NCBI GenBank assembly: GCA_023414875.1
Contig: JAEZMV010000002.1
Span: forward strand, 186,001 to 250,000
DNA from: Bacillota bacterium
GTDB lineage: Bacteria; Bacillota; Clostridia; Lachnospirales; Lachnospiraceae
DNA: 64,000 bases
Reading direction: 5' to 3'
Both the position numbers and the translations under genes were made by a program. Below the pieces are notes generated by a model, which did not search any database, was not told the origin of the DNA, and saw nothing but the letters and a program-made list of their open reading frames with translations. Below, in pieces: positions 35,582 to 45,486 of this stretch (position 1 is its first letter; the number at the start of each line of letters is the position of its first letter).

Positions 35582-37195
35582 TTATTGCTGCAATAAGCTT
35601 AAGATGGTCTGCGGTCTCTGGTTCGCCTGAGCAAGCATGGCGGTGCCAGCCTGAGAAAGTACATTCTTCTGTGTGTATTCTGCCATTTCCTCAGCCATAT
35701 CCACGTCTTCGATACGGGATAAGGATTCTGTCATGTTCTCTGACGTTACATCCAGATTAGAGATGGAGTGTTCCAGACGGTTCTGGTAAGCACCCAACTT
35801 GGAACGAATTGCAGATACTGTATTAATTGCGGTGTCAAGTAAACCGATTGCTTCCTGTGCTCCATCTGCGGTACCGATATTAACTTTATCTATACCAAGG
35901 GTTGCCGGGGTAACCTTTGGTATTCTAACTGACATAATCTGTCCTTCATTTGCACCAATTTGTAGATCCATTGGACCTGCATCAAGAACAGACACTGTGA
36001 TTTCTACATCACCCGGATTAACCGGCGCACCGATAGGATTATCGATAGCTCCATCACCATCAGCATCAATACCGTTAACACCAATCTTGAAATCTTCAAA
36101 GGTAGACTCAACCGTTCCCGGTTGTACTTCAAATACCATCTTGAAATCGTTACGGTCAGATACAGTTATTTTATTTCCGCTAACGGATACGGTAGCGGTA
36201 TTCTCAAACAAAGAGTCAGGGTCAGCAGCGTTAAGTGTAAGTGTAGCTTTTGCATCATACCCTTGCGCTCTGGCTCCATTGATCGTCAATCCGAGCAAGT
36301 CACAAAGCTCAGGGCTGTCACAATATATGCTAAGTCTTTCCTGCGAACCGTATTCTCTGGATACAAACACCAAGGTATCCCCTTCCGTCAGCTGTTTGCT
36401 CTCATATCCTGCCATATCTAGATTAGTCGTGGTTGAAGGTTGGGTGGGAGGTGTAGCGGTAAGATCTGCTGTATCTACAGCAAATACATTCACATCAACA
36501 TTATCACAGGCATCTCTGATCTTTTCGAAAACCTGATCAACCGTATCACCTGCTTTAATTACAACAGATTCTCCATTAATATTAATCGAACCGGCTTCAT
36601 CTTCTGTAATGATTCGTTCCTTCGGGTCTGCTGTGCCTCCAAAATCAGTATCTAAGCCTACGATAACTGCCTGTCTTGCATCCTGTACAATATTAATACC
36701 ATAATCACCAACTGAAACGGTATCCGACAAGGATATCAGGTTAACTCTATTATCACTGGAATAGGATTTACGATCAATATTGCCATCTAAAAGTGTCATC
36801 GTATTAAATTCAGTTGTTTCAGAGATTCTTGTAATTTCCTCATTTAACTGGTCAATTTCCGATTGAATTGCGATACGATCGTCTGTGGTATAGGTCCCGT
36901 TCGCAGACTGTACCGCAAGCTCTCTCATTCTTTGGAGCATGGCTTCTACTTCAACCAATGCACCTTCTGCTGTCTGTATAACGGAAATACCATCAGAAGC
37001 ATTTCTATTTGCCTGATCCAAACCTGAAATCTGTGTTCTCATTTTTTCTGAAATTGCTAAGCCCGCTGAATCATCAGCCGCGCTGTTGATACGAAAGCCT
37101 GAGGATAATTTCTCCAAGCTCGAGTCTAAACGATTGTTTGTTCTGGATAATTGGTTATTAGCTTTTAAAGCCGAAATATTATGGTTGATTCTCAT
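35582..37195 (-). CDS. fliC: Flagellin
   Basis: 537 residues. The conserved N-terminal D0/D1 region (MRINHNISALKANNQLSRTN at 1-20, LSSGFRINSAADDSAGLAIS about 31-50, MLQRMRELAVQSANGTYT about 86-103) and C-terminal D1/D0 region (AINTVSAIRSKLGAYQNRLEH about 450-470, ending LSLLQQ) enclose a variable surface domain (about 150-440), so this is a long flagellin with added outer domains. It is exported by the flagellar type III system and polymerised into the filament. AGGTGAT is the ribosome site. The 124 bp leader contains several GGA motifs. Confidence 0.97.
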   Translation of the reverse strand: MRINHNISALKANNQLSRTNNRLDSSLEKLSSGFRINSAADDSAGLAISEKMRTQISGLDQANRNASDGISVIQTAEGALVEVEAMLQRMRELAVQSANGTYTTDDRIAIQSEIDQLNEEITRISETTEFNTMTLLDGNIDRKSYSSDNRVNLISLSDTVSVGDYGINIVQDARQAVIVGLDTDFGGTADPKERIITEDEAGSININGESVVIKAGDTVDQVFEKIRDACDNVDVNVFAVDTADLTATPPTQPSTTTNLDMAGYESKQLTEGDTLVFVSREYGSQERLSIYCDSPELCDLLGLTINGARAQGYDAKATLTLNAADPDSLFENTATVSVSGNKITVSDRNDFKMVFEVQPGTVESTFEDFKIGVNGIDADGDGAIDNPIGAPVNPGDVEITVSVLDAGPMDLQIGANEGQIMSVRIPKVTPATLGIDKVNIGTADGAQEAIGLLDTAINTVSAIRSKLGAYQNRLEHSISNLDVTSENMTESLSRIEDVDMAEEMAEYTQKNVLSQAGTAMLAQANQRPQTILSLLQQ

Positions 37196-37319
37196 TAAGT
37201 ATCACCTAATCCCTTTCTGTTCCGGCAGCCATCCCCCTCCGTGTTGTGATGGTTCGCACGATTTTCATATTATTTATGCCTATATTCAGCAACCTCCATG
37301 TAGCTGAATTACTTCTGAA

Positions 37320-40300
37320 TTAGGAAACAGCCCTGTTTATTTCTACTTCGCCGTTTTCTGCCATACGTACGGTACGTACAATGGCTTTTGCAATCTGGTA
37401 TAATTTCCGTTCGGTATCTGAACTTGGGGTTTGATTCTTTACTTCATTATCCGAATTCTGATAGCTGTAAGTGCCACTTTCCTTTCGGTGCACACCAAAA
37501 TCCATTTGTTTTATGGTTACTTCACAATCCTTCGCAGCTTTTTCTATCTCTTCAGCTCTTTGCTGCAATAATTCTAATCCGCCTCTGTTATCACTGCTGA
37601 AAAAGCCTTTTAAAATGTGATCTTTTAAAGAAAAATCTGCTTTTATGTTGCCCAGTTGTTCTGACCAGATCGTTACCGATACTCTTTGGGAGGCTTCTGT
37701 ACCCCGCAGTATGGTTAGGTTCAAATTCGTGATACCCCTGTCTGTCTCAATCGGTATTTGGTAAAACTCTTTTTCTGCAAGTGTTTTAAGAAATGTCATA
37801 TGCTGCCCTAAGCTTTTTAATTCTGCCAGCCTACGGCTGTCAATCCTCTCTTCAGAGCATGCTTGGTTAAGAGCTTCCTTCGAATTCGCTTCTAGTTGTT
37901 GATACATCTCTACCATCGAATTCTTATCGATTAATGTATCGGACAATTGGCTGATTTCCTTTATACTTTTTTCAGAATTTTCGACTACTTTTTCATTGTT
38001 TAATTTTAGGAGCTTCTTAATCGGAGATTCTCCGTTACTTAAAATATGATTTGCCAATGTAATATTAAGTGGTGAACTAGGTATATGAAGATCCTGCAGA
38101 AATCGGATCGACTGCTCTGAATTCTTACAAAGCTCTCTGATTTCTTGAACTTTTGAGGTATAGAATTCGTTCTCAACGGATTGTGTAGCCTCCACATTTT
38201 TAAGCTGTTCGAATAGTCTCTCTATCGGAATCTCCTTGATGCTATCCCATACATCTCTGCTTGAGGATGAGCTGGATACTGATGCCCAACCCGGTTCGCC
38301 GGCTTTTGTTATGTTCTTTCTTAACTCCTGCAATTTCTCAGGGGATATCTCCTCCTTCATTTGCTTTAAGATGCGGTTAAGAAACTGTGTCTGTTCCGCG
38401 ATATCCTCCTCAGGAGTGGGCCGTCCGGGCTCCTGCTGCCCCATACCCTTTGATAATAAACTCAGCTGTTCGGTGATCGTTTCATTTTTATAGCTGATAC
38501 TCTGCAAGCTTCCAAATTCATCGTTGATCACTGCATCCAGCCTGCCCTTTTTACCTGTTTGAAGGGCTGAAAGCAAATGTTCCAGTGTTACTTCTCTCTC
38601 TGCCTTAATAAGGGATCCAAGCGCAGAACCATCCGACTTTTCCACATTATATAGCAAACGATAGATTCCGATAAATGCTTTTCTTTCATCCGTATTAATG
38701 CTATCTTCCTTTTCTAATCTTTGCAGATAAGTACTGAACTTCTCCTCCGAGGTAATACCCTGCTCTTCTTTTATATTGTCAATTTTCTGATTTAATTCTG
38801 TCAAAGGCATCTCCAGGGGATTTATGCCTTCTTTAATCATACGCACTGTAACCGCGGGATGTAGGTTCTTCATCAGATAGGTAACCTGCTGATCATAAGC
38901 CTTAACCCTGTCAATAGCTTCTCCACTTATCTCCATTTGGTTATAGCCTAAAATCCTCACGGCTCTTTGGTTAAGCTCTGTGTTCTCGATATTCATTTCC
39001 TTTAACAAAGTATCCATATTCGCAAAGGCCTTTTTAATCGAGTCACCATATTCTCTGTTTGGTACTGTCATTAAGGTTTCATAAGCGGTTCCTGCCTTGC
39101 TATATTCAGCCTTAAGCTTCGTTCCTTCCGCAAGCAAAGTCGAGACAGTCTGTATCTTTCGGTGGGCTAATGTACTTCCGAGAATATCACAGGGCATCTG
39201 TTTTAATATCTCAACACTCTGCGCTGTCTCTTTTACTTGTTGAACAGAGCTTGATAATACCTCAACCTCTGCCTCCTTTAAAAGATCCTTATAGTAATTA
39301 TCCTCCAGCTCTCTTAATTCTTCTACCACCTTTTCAAGCTTCTGGGTTTCTATCTTAATACCCTTCTTTTCCAGTTTTGCTGCGGCTTCCGTCGTCATCT
39401 TAAGGCGAATTTCCTCCAGCTGTCTCTTTACTCGGATTTCTTCCAATCGGGGATCCTTATCCTTTATGGAGGTGTTCTTCTCTATGTCTTTTATCTCTGT
39501 CTCTTGCGGTTCCTTTGACCTATTATCGTTATCACTTACCTCTGCTGTCTCCTGAATAGTATTTCTAGCTATTACATTTTTTCTTTCTGCAAGACTTTCC
39601 TGAATGGTTACCAATCTTTTAATGGATATCTCTAAGCCTTCCTTTACCGCATGTGTAATGGTTTCCTCACGGATAGAATTTACGTCGGCTATCAGCCTCT
39701 CATATGAAACTTCCGTCTGTGTTAGTAGAGATACATCCTTCGGTGCAATCCCTTCTTTCATTCCCGAGACAAGCTTATCAAGAATTTCCTTCTTATCCGA
39801 GTTTGACTTGATCTCCCCGAGTTTCTTTTTATACTCTAAGGTTTCTTTCGTCAGTGGAAGCTTATTTTCCAATAACCATTTTGAAGCTTTAAGACTATCC
39901 TCATTAACTTCAAAGCCTGCTGCCGTAATTACCTCTTCTACCTGGCCTTTTAATTCCTCCCAGGCCTGTGATGTCAATTTCTGTGGCTTTTCCTGATTTT
40001 TTGCAGTCCCACTGTAAAATGCTTTATATAAATTCTCTATTGTAGGCTCGACTTCTCTGCCTATCAAATATTTCATTGCCTTATCATCCAGCAATACCGC
40101 TGTATCGCTTAATTTGAGTGCATTTGACAACTTCGTAAGGTTATCTGAGGTTACCGGCAGATTCTCTTCCCTTAATCTCTTTCTTAGTGCCTTCTCATCA
40201 AAGGCACTCGTTTGATCTGAAGTATTTATCAGAACAGAAGGCATGACCGGAGCTGATTCCTTCTTCGTCTGATCCGAAATCTTCGTCTGATCCGAAATCT

Positions 40301-40898
40301 TTGTCCTATCTGAAATCTTCGTCTGATCCGACGGCTTACTATTCTCTGCGATACCTGCTTTTATTCTGCTTAAAGCATCGTATAGACCATTGATGGAGAA
40401 GGTTTCTATCAGAAAACCTTCCTGTTCAAGAAGCCTGCAATCCAGCTCTGTCAGCTTAGATGCAATCTCCTCCATTTTATTTTTTGTATCGAGTACTTCA
40501 GTTTCTCTCGACACTCTTCTTGCCGTCTGCTCCTTTTGTGACAGTATGGTATTAAGGTCTGCTTCCGGCACCATAAAGGCCTTAAAAGTCTTACGGTTAT
40601 TATCCCTGGTTCCGTCCAGAAGACGTAGTTCAATCTCTTTCTCACTGGCTTTTACCACTTCAAAAATCTTCTTTTCACCCGGTACCGCATTCTTTAATAC
40701 TTGTCTGGAGGTTGTAACCTTTTGTCCGTTAAAATCCAACGTAACCTTTTCTTCTGCTTCAACAACCGTTCCTGTTATGATCTGACCCTTTTTTAAATCA
40801 GCCATACCCTTTTCTATATTCTCATTTTCTATTTTGATCGGGTTTGACATAAGCCTGTCTGCCTTGCCACCCGTTCCTATCATGACGTTTCCGCTCAT
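37320..40898 (-). CDS. DUF6240 protein, probable flagellar-regulon member
   Basis: 1192 residues, no signal peptide or membrane segment, rich in Glu, Lys and Leu and largely helical. A short N-terminal beta-rich segment (ITGTVVEAEEKVTLDFNGQ about 40-58) precedes it. Four 6-residue TKISDQ units lie at about 190-213 (18 bp DNA repeat). The C-terminal 180 residues resemble the C-terminal domain of FliK hook-length control proteins (TNLNLTILRG, ADFSLKDHILKGFF, about 1055-1100). A hook-length or ruler role is an inference from that likeness, the size and the sigma-28-type promoter upstream. Flagellin and fliS follow. Confidence 0.75.
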   Translation of the reverse strand: MSGNVMIGTGGKADRLMSNPIKIENENIEKGMADLKKGQIITGTVVEAEEKVTLDFNGQKVTTSRQVLKNAVPGEKKIFEVVKASEKEIELRLLDGTRDNNRKTFKAFMVPEADLNTILSQKEQTARRVSRETEVLDTKNKMEEIASKLTELDCRLLEQEGFLIETFSINGLYDALSRIKAGIAENSKPSDQTKISDRTKISDQTKISDQTKKESAPVMPSVLINTSDQTSAFDEKALRKRLREENLPVTSDNLTKLSNALKLSDTAVLLDDKAMKYLIGREVEPTIENLYKAFYSGTAKNQEKPQKLTSQAWEELKGQVEEVITAAGFEVNEDSLKASKWLLENKLPLTKETLEYKKKLGEIKSNSDKKEILDKLVSGMKEGIAPKDVSLLTQTEVSYERLIADVNSIREETITHAVKEGLEISIKRLVTIQESLAERKNVIARNTIQETAEVSDNDNRSKEPQETEIKDIEKNTSIKDKDPRLEEIRVKRQLEEIRLKMTTEAAAKLEKKGIKIETQKLEKVVEELRELEDNYYKDLLKEAEVEVLSSSVQQVKETAQSVEILKQMPCDILGSTLAHRKIQTVSTLLAEGTKLKAEYSKAGTAYETLMTVPNREYGDSIKKAFANMDTLLKEMNIENTELNQRAVRILGYNQMEISGEAIDRVKAYDQQVTYLMKNLHPAVTVRMIKEGINPLEMPLTELNQKIDNIKEEQGITSEEKFSTYLQRLEKEDSINTDERKAFIGIYRLLYNVEKSDGSALGSLIKAEREVTLEHLLSALQTGKKGRLDAVINDEFGSLQSISYKNETITEQLSLLSKGMGQQEPGRPTPEEDIAEQTQFLNRILKQMKEEISPEKLQELRKNITKAGEPGWASVSSSSSSRDVWDSIKEIPIERLFEQLKNVEATQSVENEFYTSKVQEIRELCKNSEQSIRFLQDLHIPSSPLNITLANHILSNGESPIKKLLKLNNEKVVENSEKSIKEISQLSDTLIDKNSMVEMYQQLEANSKEALNQACSEERIDSRRLAELKSLGQHMTFLKTLAEKEFYQIPIETDRGITNLNLTILRGTEASQRVSVTIWSEQLGNIKADFSLKDHILKGFFSSDNRGGLELLQQRAEEIEKAAKDCEVTIKQMDFGVHRKESGTYSYQNSDNEVKNQTPSSDTERKLYQIAKAIVRTVRMAENGEVEINRAVS

Positions 40899-40992
40899 TC
40901 TATACCTGCCTTTATGTATTCTATGTGATCTGGAACGTTTCTCTCCTAGCCATTTGCCATATGGTAATCCCTATTATAAATTGTTAGTAAAT

Positions 40993-41020
40993 ATTTCGGC
41001 AGATTCAAAGAAAAACTTAA
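40993..41020 (-). promoter_or_regulatory. Candidate sigma-28 (SigD) flagellar promoter
   Basis: On the minus strand TTAAGTTT (41020-41013), 12 bp, GCCGAAAT (41000-40993). Read with the short form of the consensus it is TAAG-N15-GCCGAAAT against TAAA-N15-GCCGATAT. It lies about 95 bp before the DUF6240 start. Confidence 0.6.
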
Positions 41021-41214
41021 CTGCTAGCTCCAGCTACTCTCTGGCAATATATTACAATTCATTACAATAATTAATGGTACTACTTCTTACAATGCTTTCT
41101 ATCGAATAAACATGAAATAACAAAACAAGTGTGCTTACATTGCAAAAATTAAATACAAAAGCAGGAATGTAATAAAAAAATTTGAGTTTTTATGAATAAA
41201 GCATGTAGGCTTTG
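41021..41214. other. Intergenic, nothing recognised
   Basis: AT-rich spacer between the divergent DUF6240 and DUF885 genes. No consensus promoter for the DUF885 gene and no hairpin of note was seen. Confidence 0.4.
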
Positions 41215-42990
41215 ATGAAAGGCAGGGTGATTATTATTCAAAAAAAAGTGACTAGGTTTCTCTTTGTTTTTTTCGCTGCTTTGTGTCTTGTTATTTTTCT
41301 GGCGACCTGTAACCATCAGGAAAAGCTTCAGCAGACACAAAGAGAATTTGATGTGTTTATGAATGATTTATTTATACAAGAGGTTCAGTCCGATACTCTA
41401 TCCTTAAAATACTCTCTCTCGAATCCGGAAAGTTACGGCATTAAACAAGTGAAAGCAACGTTAGGAGAATACAGTATGAACCGGATGAATCAGGATTTGA
41501 CGCTATATGAAAATTATTTAAAGCATCTATCCACTTTCGACTACGACCTGCTCACCCCGGAGCAAAAGCTTACTTATGATATTGTGAAGAACTATCTGAT
41601 GCAAAATATGAATTTCGGAAGCTTTATGTATTATACCGAATGTTTAGGACCAACCACCGGTATTCAGGCTCAGCTTCCGATATTATTGGCCGAATTCAAT
41701 TTCTCCTCCAAGGACGACCTCGATGAGTATATAGAACTGTTGAATTGCGTCTCTGAGTATTTTGATAGTATCATTCAGTATGAGCAGGAAAAATCAGATC
41801 ACGGACTATTTATGAATGATGCTGTGGCGAAACGTATTATATCTCAATGTAAAGCTTTTATTGATGAGCCTGAAAACAATTTTCTTATTCAATATTTTGA
41901 TGAGAAAATTAATAACTATGATTTTATATCCAAGAAAGAAATTGCTTATTACAAAGCTATGAATAAAGAGGCCGTCATAAATCATGTAATTCCGGCGTAT
42001 GAGGCTCTGATCGAAGCCTTAACGGAGCTTTTAGGTTCCGGTACCAATAAAGCAGGACTTTATTATTATCCGGAAGGCCAGGCTTATTATGAATGCCTGA
42101 CAAAATATAAGACCGGTTCAAAAAAGAGCATGGACGGGATAATAAAGATGTTGGATACTGCGATTGGTAACGGTGTTATTAATATCACGGCTCTCTCTCA
42201 GACAGACCCCGCAATTGTTGACAAATACCTTGCTTTTACCTCCTTCCCGCTCACTAATCCGGAAGAAATTATCCGTGATTTAAAAGACGATATAAAAAGG
42301 GATTTTCCGGAGGCTGTTCCGGTAAACTGTAAAATTAAATACGTACCGGAATCTCTCTCCGAGTATCTAAGTCCCGCTATGTATCTGGTTCCCCCGATAG
42401 ATAACTATAAGAATAACAATATTTATATCAATGGCAGTGATTCTAAAACTCTTTCCATGATATATACCACCGTAGCACATGAGGGCTATCCCGGACATTT
42501 ATATCAGTGTGTTTATTTTCGGGATCGAAATCCTGCTCCCATACGGAATTTACTAAACTTCGTTGGCTATGATGAAGGATGGGCTACCTATGTTGAACTC
42601 TATTCCTATCATATTTCCGGAATCGATGATAACCTTGCTGACTTTCTGGAGTGGAATAATATGGTTATTCTATGCATGTATGCAAGAGCAGACATCGGAA
42701 TCCATTATGAGGGCTGGACTAAGAAGATGGTTGTTAACTATATTACCCAGTTCATAAGTGACGAAAAAACTGCAGTGTTAATTTATAATACTCTATTAGA
42801 GGAGCCTGCGATTTATCTGCCCTATGCTGTTGGTTACCTTGAAATAATGGAATTAAGAAATACTGCAGAGCAAAAATTAGGTGATCAATTTGTTGCTAAG
42901 GATTTCCATAGGTTTTTATTGGATATCGGCCCGGCACAATTTGGTATCATTGAAGATAATATGAACTCCTGGGTCGAAAAAAGAAAATAA
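41215..42990 (+). CDS. DUF885 family lipoprotein, metallopeptidase-like
   Basis: 591 residues from the ATG at 41215. The N-terminus has a basic region, a hydrophobic stretch and a lipobox (FLATC, Cys about 32), so it is probably a surface lipoprotein. The DUF885 core carries HEGYPGH (about 422-428), a variant of the HExxH zinc-peptidase motif, with a later Glu in FVGYDEGWATYVELY (about 447-461) that could be the third ligand. DUF885 proteins are predicted peptidases of unknown substrate. The ribosome site is weak, so GTG 41227 or a nearby codon could be the real start. Confidence 0.82.
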   Translation: MKGRVIIIQKKVTRFLFVFFAALCLVIFLATCNHQEKLQQTQREFDVFMNDLFIQEVQSDTLSLKYSLSNPESYGIKQVKATLGEYSMNRMNQDLTLYENYLKHLSTFDYDLLTPEQKLTYDIVKNYLMQNMNFGSFMYYTECLGPTTGIQAQLPILLAEFNFSSKDDLDEYIELLNCVSEYFDSIIQYEQEKSDHGLFMNDAVAKRIISQCKAFIDEPENNFLIQYFDEKINNYDFISKKEIAYYKAMNKEAVINHVIPAYEALIEALTELLGSGTNKAGLYYYPEGQAYYECLTKYKTGSKKSMDGIIKMLDTAIGNGVINITALSQTDPAIVDKYLAFTSFPLTNPEEIIRDLKDDIKRDFPEAVPVNCKIKYVPESLSEYLSPAMYLVPPIDNYKNNNIYINGSDSKTLSMIYTTVAHEGYPGHLYQCVYFRDRNPAPIRNLLNFVGYDEGWATYVELYSYHISGIDDNLADFLEWNNMVILCMYARADIGIHYEGWTKKMVVNYITQFISDEKTAVLIYNTLLEEPAIYLPYAVGYLEIMELRNTAEQKLGDQFVAKDFHRFLLDIGPAQFGIIEDNMNSWVEKRK

Positions 42991-43027
42991 AAAGTCGTTA
43001 TTTTTACTATATTTCTATACATTTGCA

Positions 43028-43056
43028 TTGACATTTACATGTCCCGGTTTTATACT
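43028..43056 (+). promoter_or_regulatory. Sigma-A promoter of pckA
   Basis: TTGACA (43028-43033), 17 bp, TATACT (43051-43056), one base from consensus. It gives a leader of about 90 nt before pckA. Confidence 0.8.
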
Positions 43057-43152
43057 TATTATGGCGGACAATTGATTGCTATACTATATGTTTCAATTTA
43101 TTTTGTATGTATTTCAAAATAAACAAACAATTCAAAAATAGGAGGATATTAC

Positions 43153-44808
43153 ATGTCAACAAAAGCTTATTTTAAACGTGAAGAAATCGGCACTAATAAA
43201 CCCGGCTTTTCGAAAACCCGTTCCATCATTGAGGCGGCTTTTTATGGTAATAATGTCATCAAGGTAAACACCCTTAGAGAGGCTTATGAGCTTGCTAAAA
43301 ATTCCCCTGGAACCGTTGTAACGGATATGCCTGTATATCGCGGAGAGGAATTTGGACTTGAAAAGGATGCAAAAGTTTTATTATTCAACGATGGTTTTGT
43401 AACAGGTCGTGCTGCCGCTGCAAGAAAAATAACAGGTGAACCCGGTGTTGACTGCGAAAATCTTAATAGCAAGGTAATGGATGCAATTTATGATACCAGA
43501 TATTCTGTTCTTTACCATGCAGAAGTTTTCATTGGATTAGATCCTGAATTCATGGTAAAAGCACATTTATTAATTCCGGAAGGTGAAGAAAACATCCTTT
43601 ACTCCTGGATGCTTAACTTCCAGTATATGTCTGATGAGTATATCAGAATGTATAAAGCTTCAAAACCTATCGCTGATGAGTGCGATATTTACATTTTCTC
43701 TAATCCTCAATGGAAGCATGCTGAGCATCCGATGGGATTAACATATTTCAATACTACAACTAACTGTGCTGCCCTTCTAGGTATGAGATACTTTGGTGAG
43801 CATAAGAAGGGAACTCTTACCATCGCATGGGCTATCGCAAATCGTAACGGTTATGCTTCCTGCCATGGCGGTCAGAAGAGATATAACCTTCCCGGCGGAA
43901 AGTCCTATGTTGCTTCCGTATTTGGTCTTTCAGGTTCCGGTAAGTCAACTATTACACATGCAAAACATGGTGGTAAATATGATGTAACTGTTCTTCATGA
44001 CGATGCTTTTATCATTAATACCGATACCGGTTCTTCAATCGCTTTAGAGCCTACTTATTTTGATAAAACGCAGGATTACCCTACCAACTGTGAAGATAAC
44101 AAATATTTATTAACCGCTCAGAACTGTTCCGCAACTATGGATGAGGACGGTAAGGTTGTTCTTGTTACCGAAGATATCCGTAACGGTAACGGCCGTGCTA
44201 TTAAATCAAAGCTATGGTCTCCGAACCGCGTTGACAAAATACCTGAGCCTGTTGATTCCATCTTCTGGATCATGAAGGACCCTACTTTGCCTCCGATTAT
44301 TAAATTAAAAGGTGCTTCTCTCGCTTCTGTAATGGGTGCTACCCTTGCAACCAAGAGAACCACCGCTGAGCGTCTTGCTCCTGGCGTTGATCCTAATGCG
44401 CTGGTTGTTGAGCCTTATGCTAATCCATTCCGTACCTATCCGTTGGTTAACGATTATGAGAAATTTAAGAAACTCGTTGCAGAAAGAAATGTTGACTGCT
44501 ACGTAATCAATACCGGTGATTTCATGGGTAAAAAGGTTCAGCCGAAGGATACTCTCGGAATATTAGAAGCAATTGTAGAAGGAAATACCAACTTTAAGCA
44601 ATGGGGACCTTTTGAAGATATCGAAATTTTCGAATGGGAAGGCTTCGTTCCTAATTTGGAGGATCCGGACTATAAAGCTCAATTAGTAGCTAGAATGAAG
44701 GATAGAATTGCTTTTGTTGAATCCAGAGAGACCGATAAAGGTGGCTTTGATAAGCTTCCCGCTGACGCTTTAGAAGCTCTGAAGAAAGTAGTTGCTGAAT
44801 TAGCTTAA
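43153..44808 (+). CDS. pckA: Phosphoenolpyruvate carboxykinase (ATP)
   Basis: 551 residues. Interconverts oxaloacetate plus ATP with PEP, CO2 and ADP; in fermenting clostridia it often runs toward oxaloacetate or anaplerosis. The ATP-specific P-loop is GLSGSGKST at 258-266, followed by the metal-binding LHDDAFII block (about 278-285). The loop reads GSGKS rather than the GTGKT of E. coli PckA, which marks a divergent branch of the family. AGGAGG lies before the ATG. Codon choice is strongly biased (highly expressed gene), and a strong promoter and a terminator frame it as a single-gene unit. Confidence 0.95.
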   Translation: MSTKAYFKREEIGTNKPGFSKTRSIIEAAFYGNNVIKVNTLREAYELAKNSPGTVVTDMPVYRGEEFGLEKDAKVLLFNDGFVTGRAAAARKITGEPGVDCENLNSKVMDAIYDTRYSVLYHAEVFIGLDPEFMVKAHLLIPEGEENILYSWMLNFQYMSDEYIRMYKASKPIADECDIYIFSNPQWKHAEHPMGLTYFNTTTNCAALLGMRYFGEHKKGTLTIAWAIANRNGYASCHGGQKRYNLPGGKSYVASVFGLSGSGKSTITHAKHGGKYDVTVLHDDAFIINTDTGSSIALEPTYFDKTQDYPTNCEDNKYLLTAQNCSATMDEDGKVVLVTEDIRNGNGRAIKSKLWSPNRVDKIPEPVDSIFWIMKDPTLPPIIKLKGASLASVMGATLATKRTTAERLAPGVDPNALVVEPYANPFRTYPLVNDYEKFKKLVAERNVDCYVINTGDFMGKKVQPKDTLGILEAIVEGNTNFKQWGPFEDIEIFEWEGFVPNLEDPDYKAQLVARMKDRIAFVESRETDKGGFDKLPADALEALKKVVAELA

Positions 44809-44833
44809 TGTTATTTATATAGTGCCAAAAAAG

Positions 44834-44880
44834 GCTGCAAATAGAGCTCGGAATATCCGTTCTCTATTTGCAGCTATTTT
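44834..44880 (+). terminator. Terminator after pckA
   Basis: Perfect 13 bp stem GCTGCAAATAGAG (44834-44846) with CTCTATTTGCAGC (44862-44874), then TATTTT. Confidence 0.9.
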
Positions 44881-45008
44881 ATAAATAATTTCATTAAACT
44901 GACAGAGATCATTATCACGTTGAAATTATATGAAAGAATATATACACAATGTTTATATGCAAATGAACTACTGAATTATTCCACCACACAAATAATAGGA
45001 GGACTATC

Positions 45009-45377
45009 ATGTTAGTTACACATATTTATTTTAATGGGCAATGCAAAGAAGCAATCGAATTATATAAAAATGCATTCAATGCAACGGTTCAGACATTAAT
45101 AGAAAGTCCTGAGAACGAAGAGCTTGTTATGCATGCTGAAGTATTAATTCACAATCAGCTACTGATGCTAAATGACTTTGGTAATGATGATGGTTTTTCC
45201 AAATCTGGCGGGTACCAATTGTGTGTTAAATTTGACAGTGAAGAAGAACTTATGAAATCTTATTCCATTTTAGTGGATGGTAGTAAGATAATTACACCCA
45301 TACAAGCAACCGATTTTAGTGCTTGTATGGTTAGATTTATCGATAAGTATGATGTTCGGTGGGGATTCTGGCTTTAA
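45009..45377 (+). CDS. PhnB-like VOC family protein
   Basis: 122-residue glyoxalase/bleomycin-resistance-fold (VOC) protein of the PhnB/3-demethylubiquinone methyltransferase-like type: YFNGQCKEAIELYKNAFNA (about 7-25), a MHAEVLIHNQLLMLNDF strand pair (about 41-57) and the C-terminal RFIDKYDVRWGFWL block. Proteins of this type bind small molecules, and the catalytic role, if any, is unknown. AGGAGG precedes the ATG. It is monocistronic. Confidence 0.85.
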   Translation: MLVTHIYFNGQCKEAIELYKNAFNATVQTLIESPENEELVMHAEVLIHNQLLMLNDFGNDDGFSKSGGYQLCVKFDSEEELMKSYSILVDGSKIITPIQATDFSACMVRFIDKYDVRWGFWL

Positions 45378-45392
45378 CAGCAGCATTAAAAT

Positions 45393-45456
45393 AGGGCATA
45401 TGCAATAACTAAAGTATCTAACTACTCGGTACTAAGTTACTCCTATGCCCTTTATC
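45393..45456. terminator. Bidirectional terminator
   Basis: AGGGCATA (45393-45400) pairs with TATGCCCT (45444-45451); the structure has a long loop and T-rich flanks on both sides. It separates the convergent VOC and metG genes. Confidence 0.6.
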
Positions 45457-45486
45457 TAATTTCTCTTAATCCGTTCTAACAGAGTA

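Noticed and set aside
35799..36536. 245-codon plus-strand frame antisense to flagellin
   Set aside because: Mirror of the flagellin variable region; no ribosome site and no protein-like motif.
37196..37319. Sigma-28 promoter directly before flagellin
   Set aside because: A TAAA with a GCGA at about the right distance exists, but the -10 matches at only 3 of 8 positions.
39604..39996. 130-codon plus-strand frame antisense to the DUF6240 gene
   Set aside because: Typical shadow of a long Glu/Lys-rich gene, without start signals.
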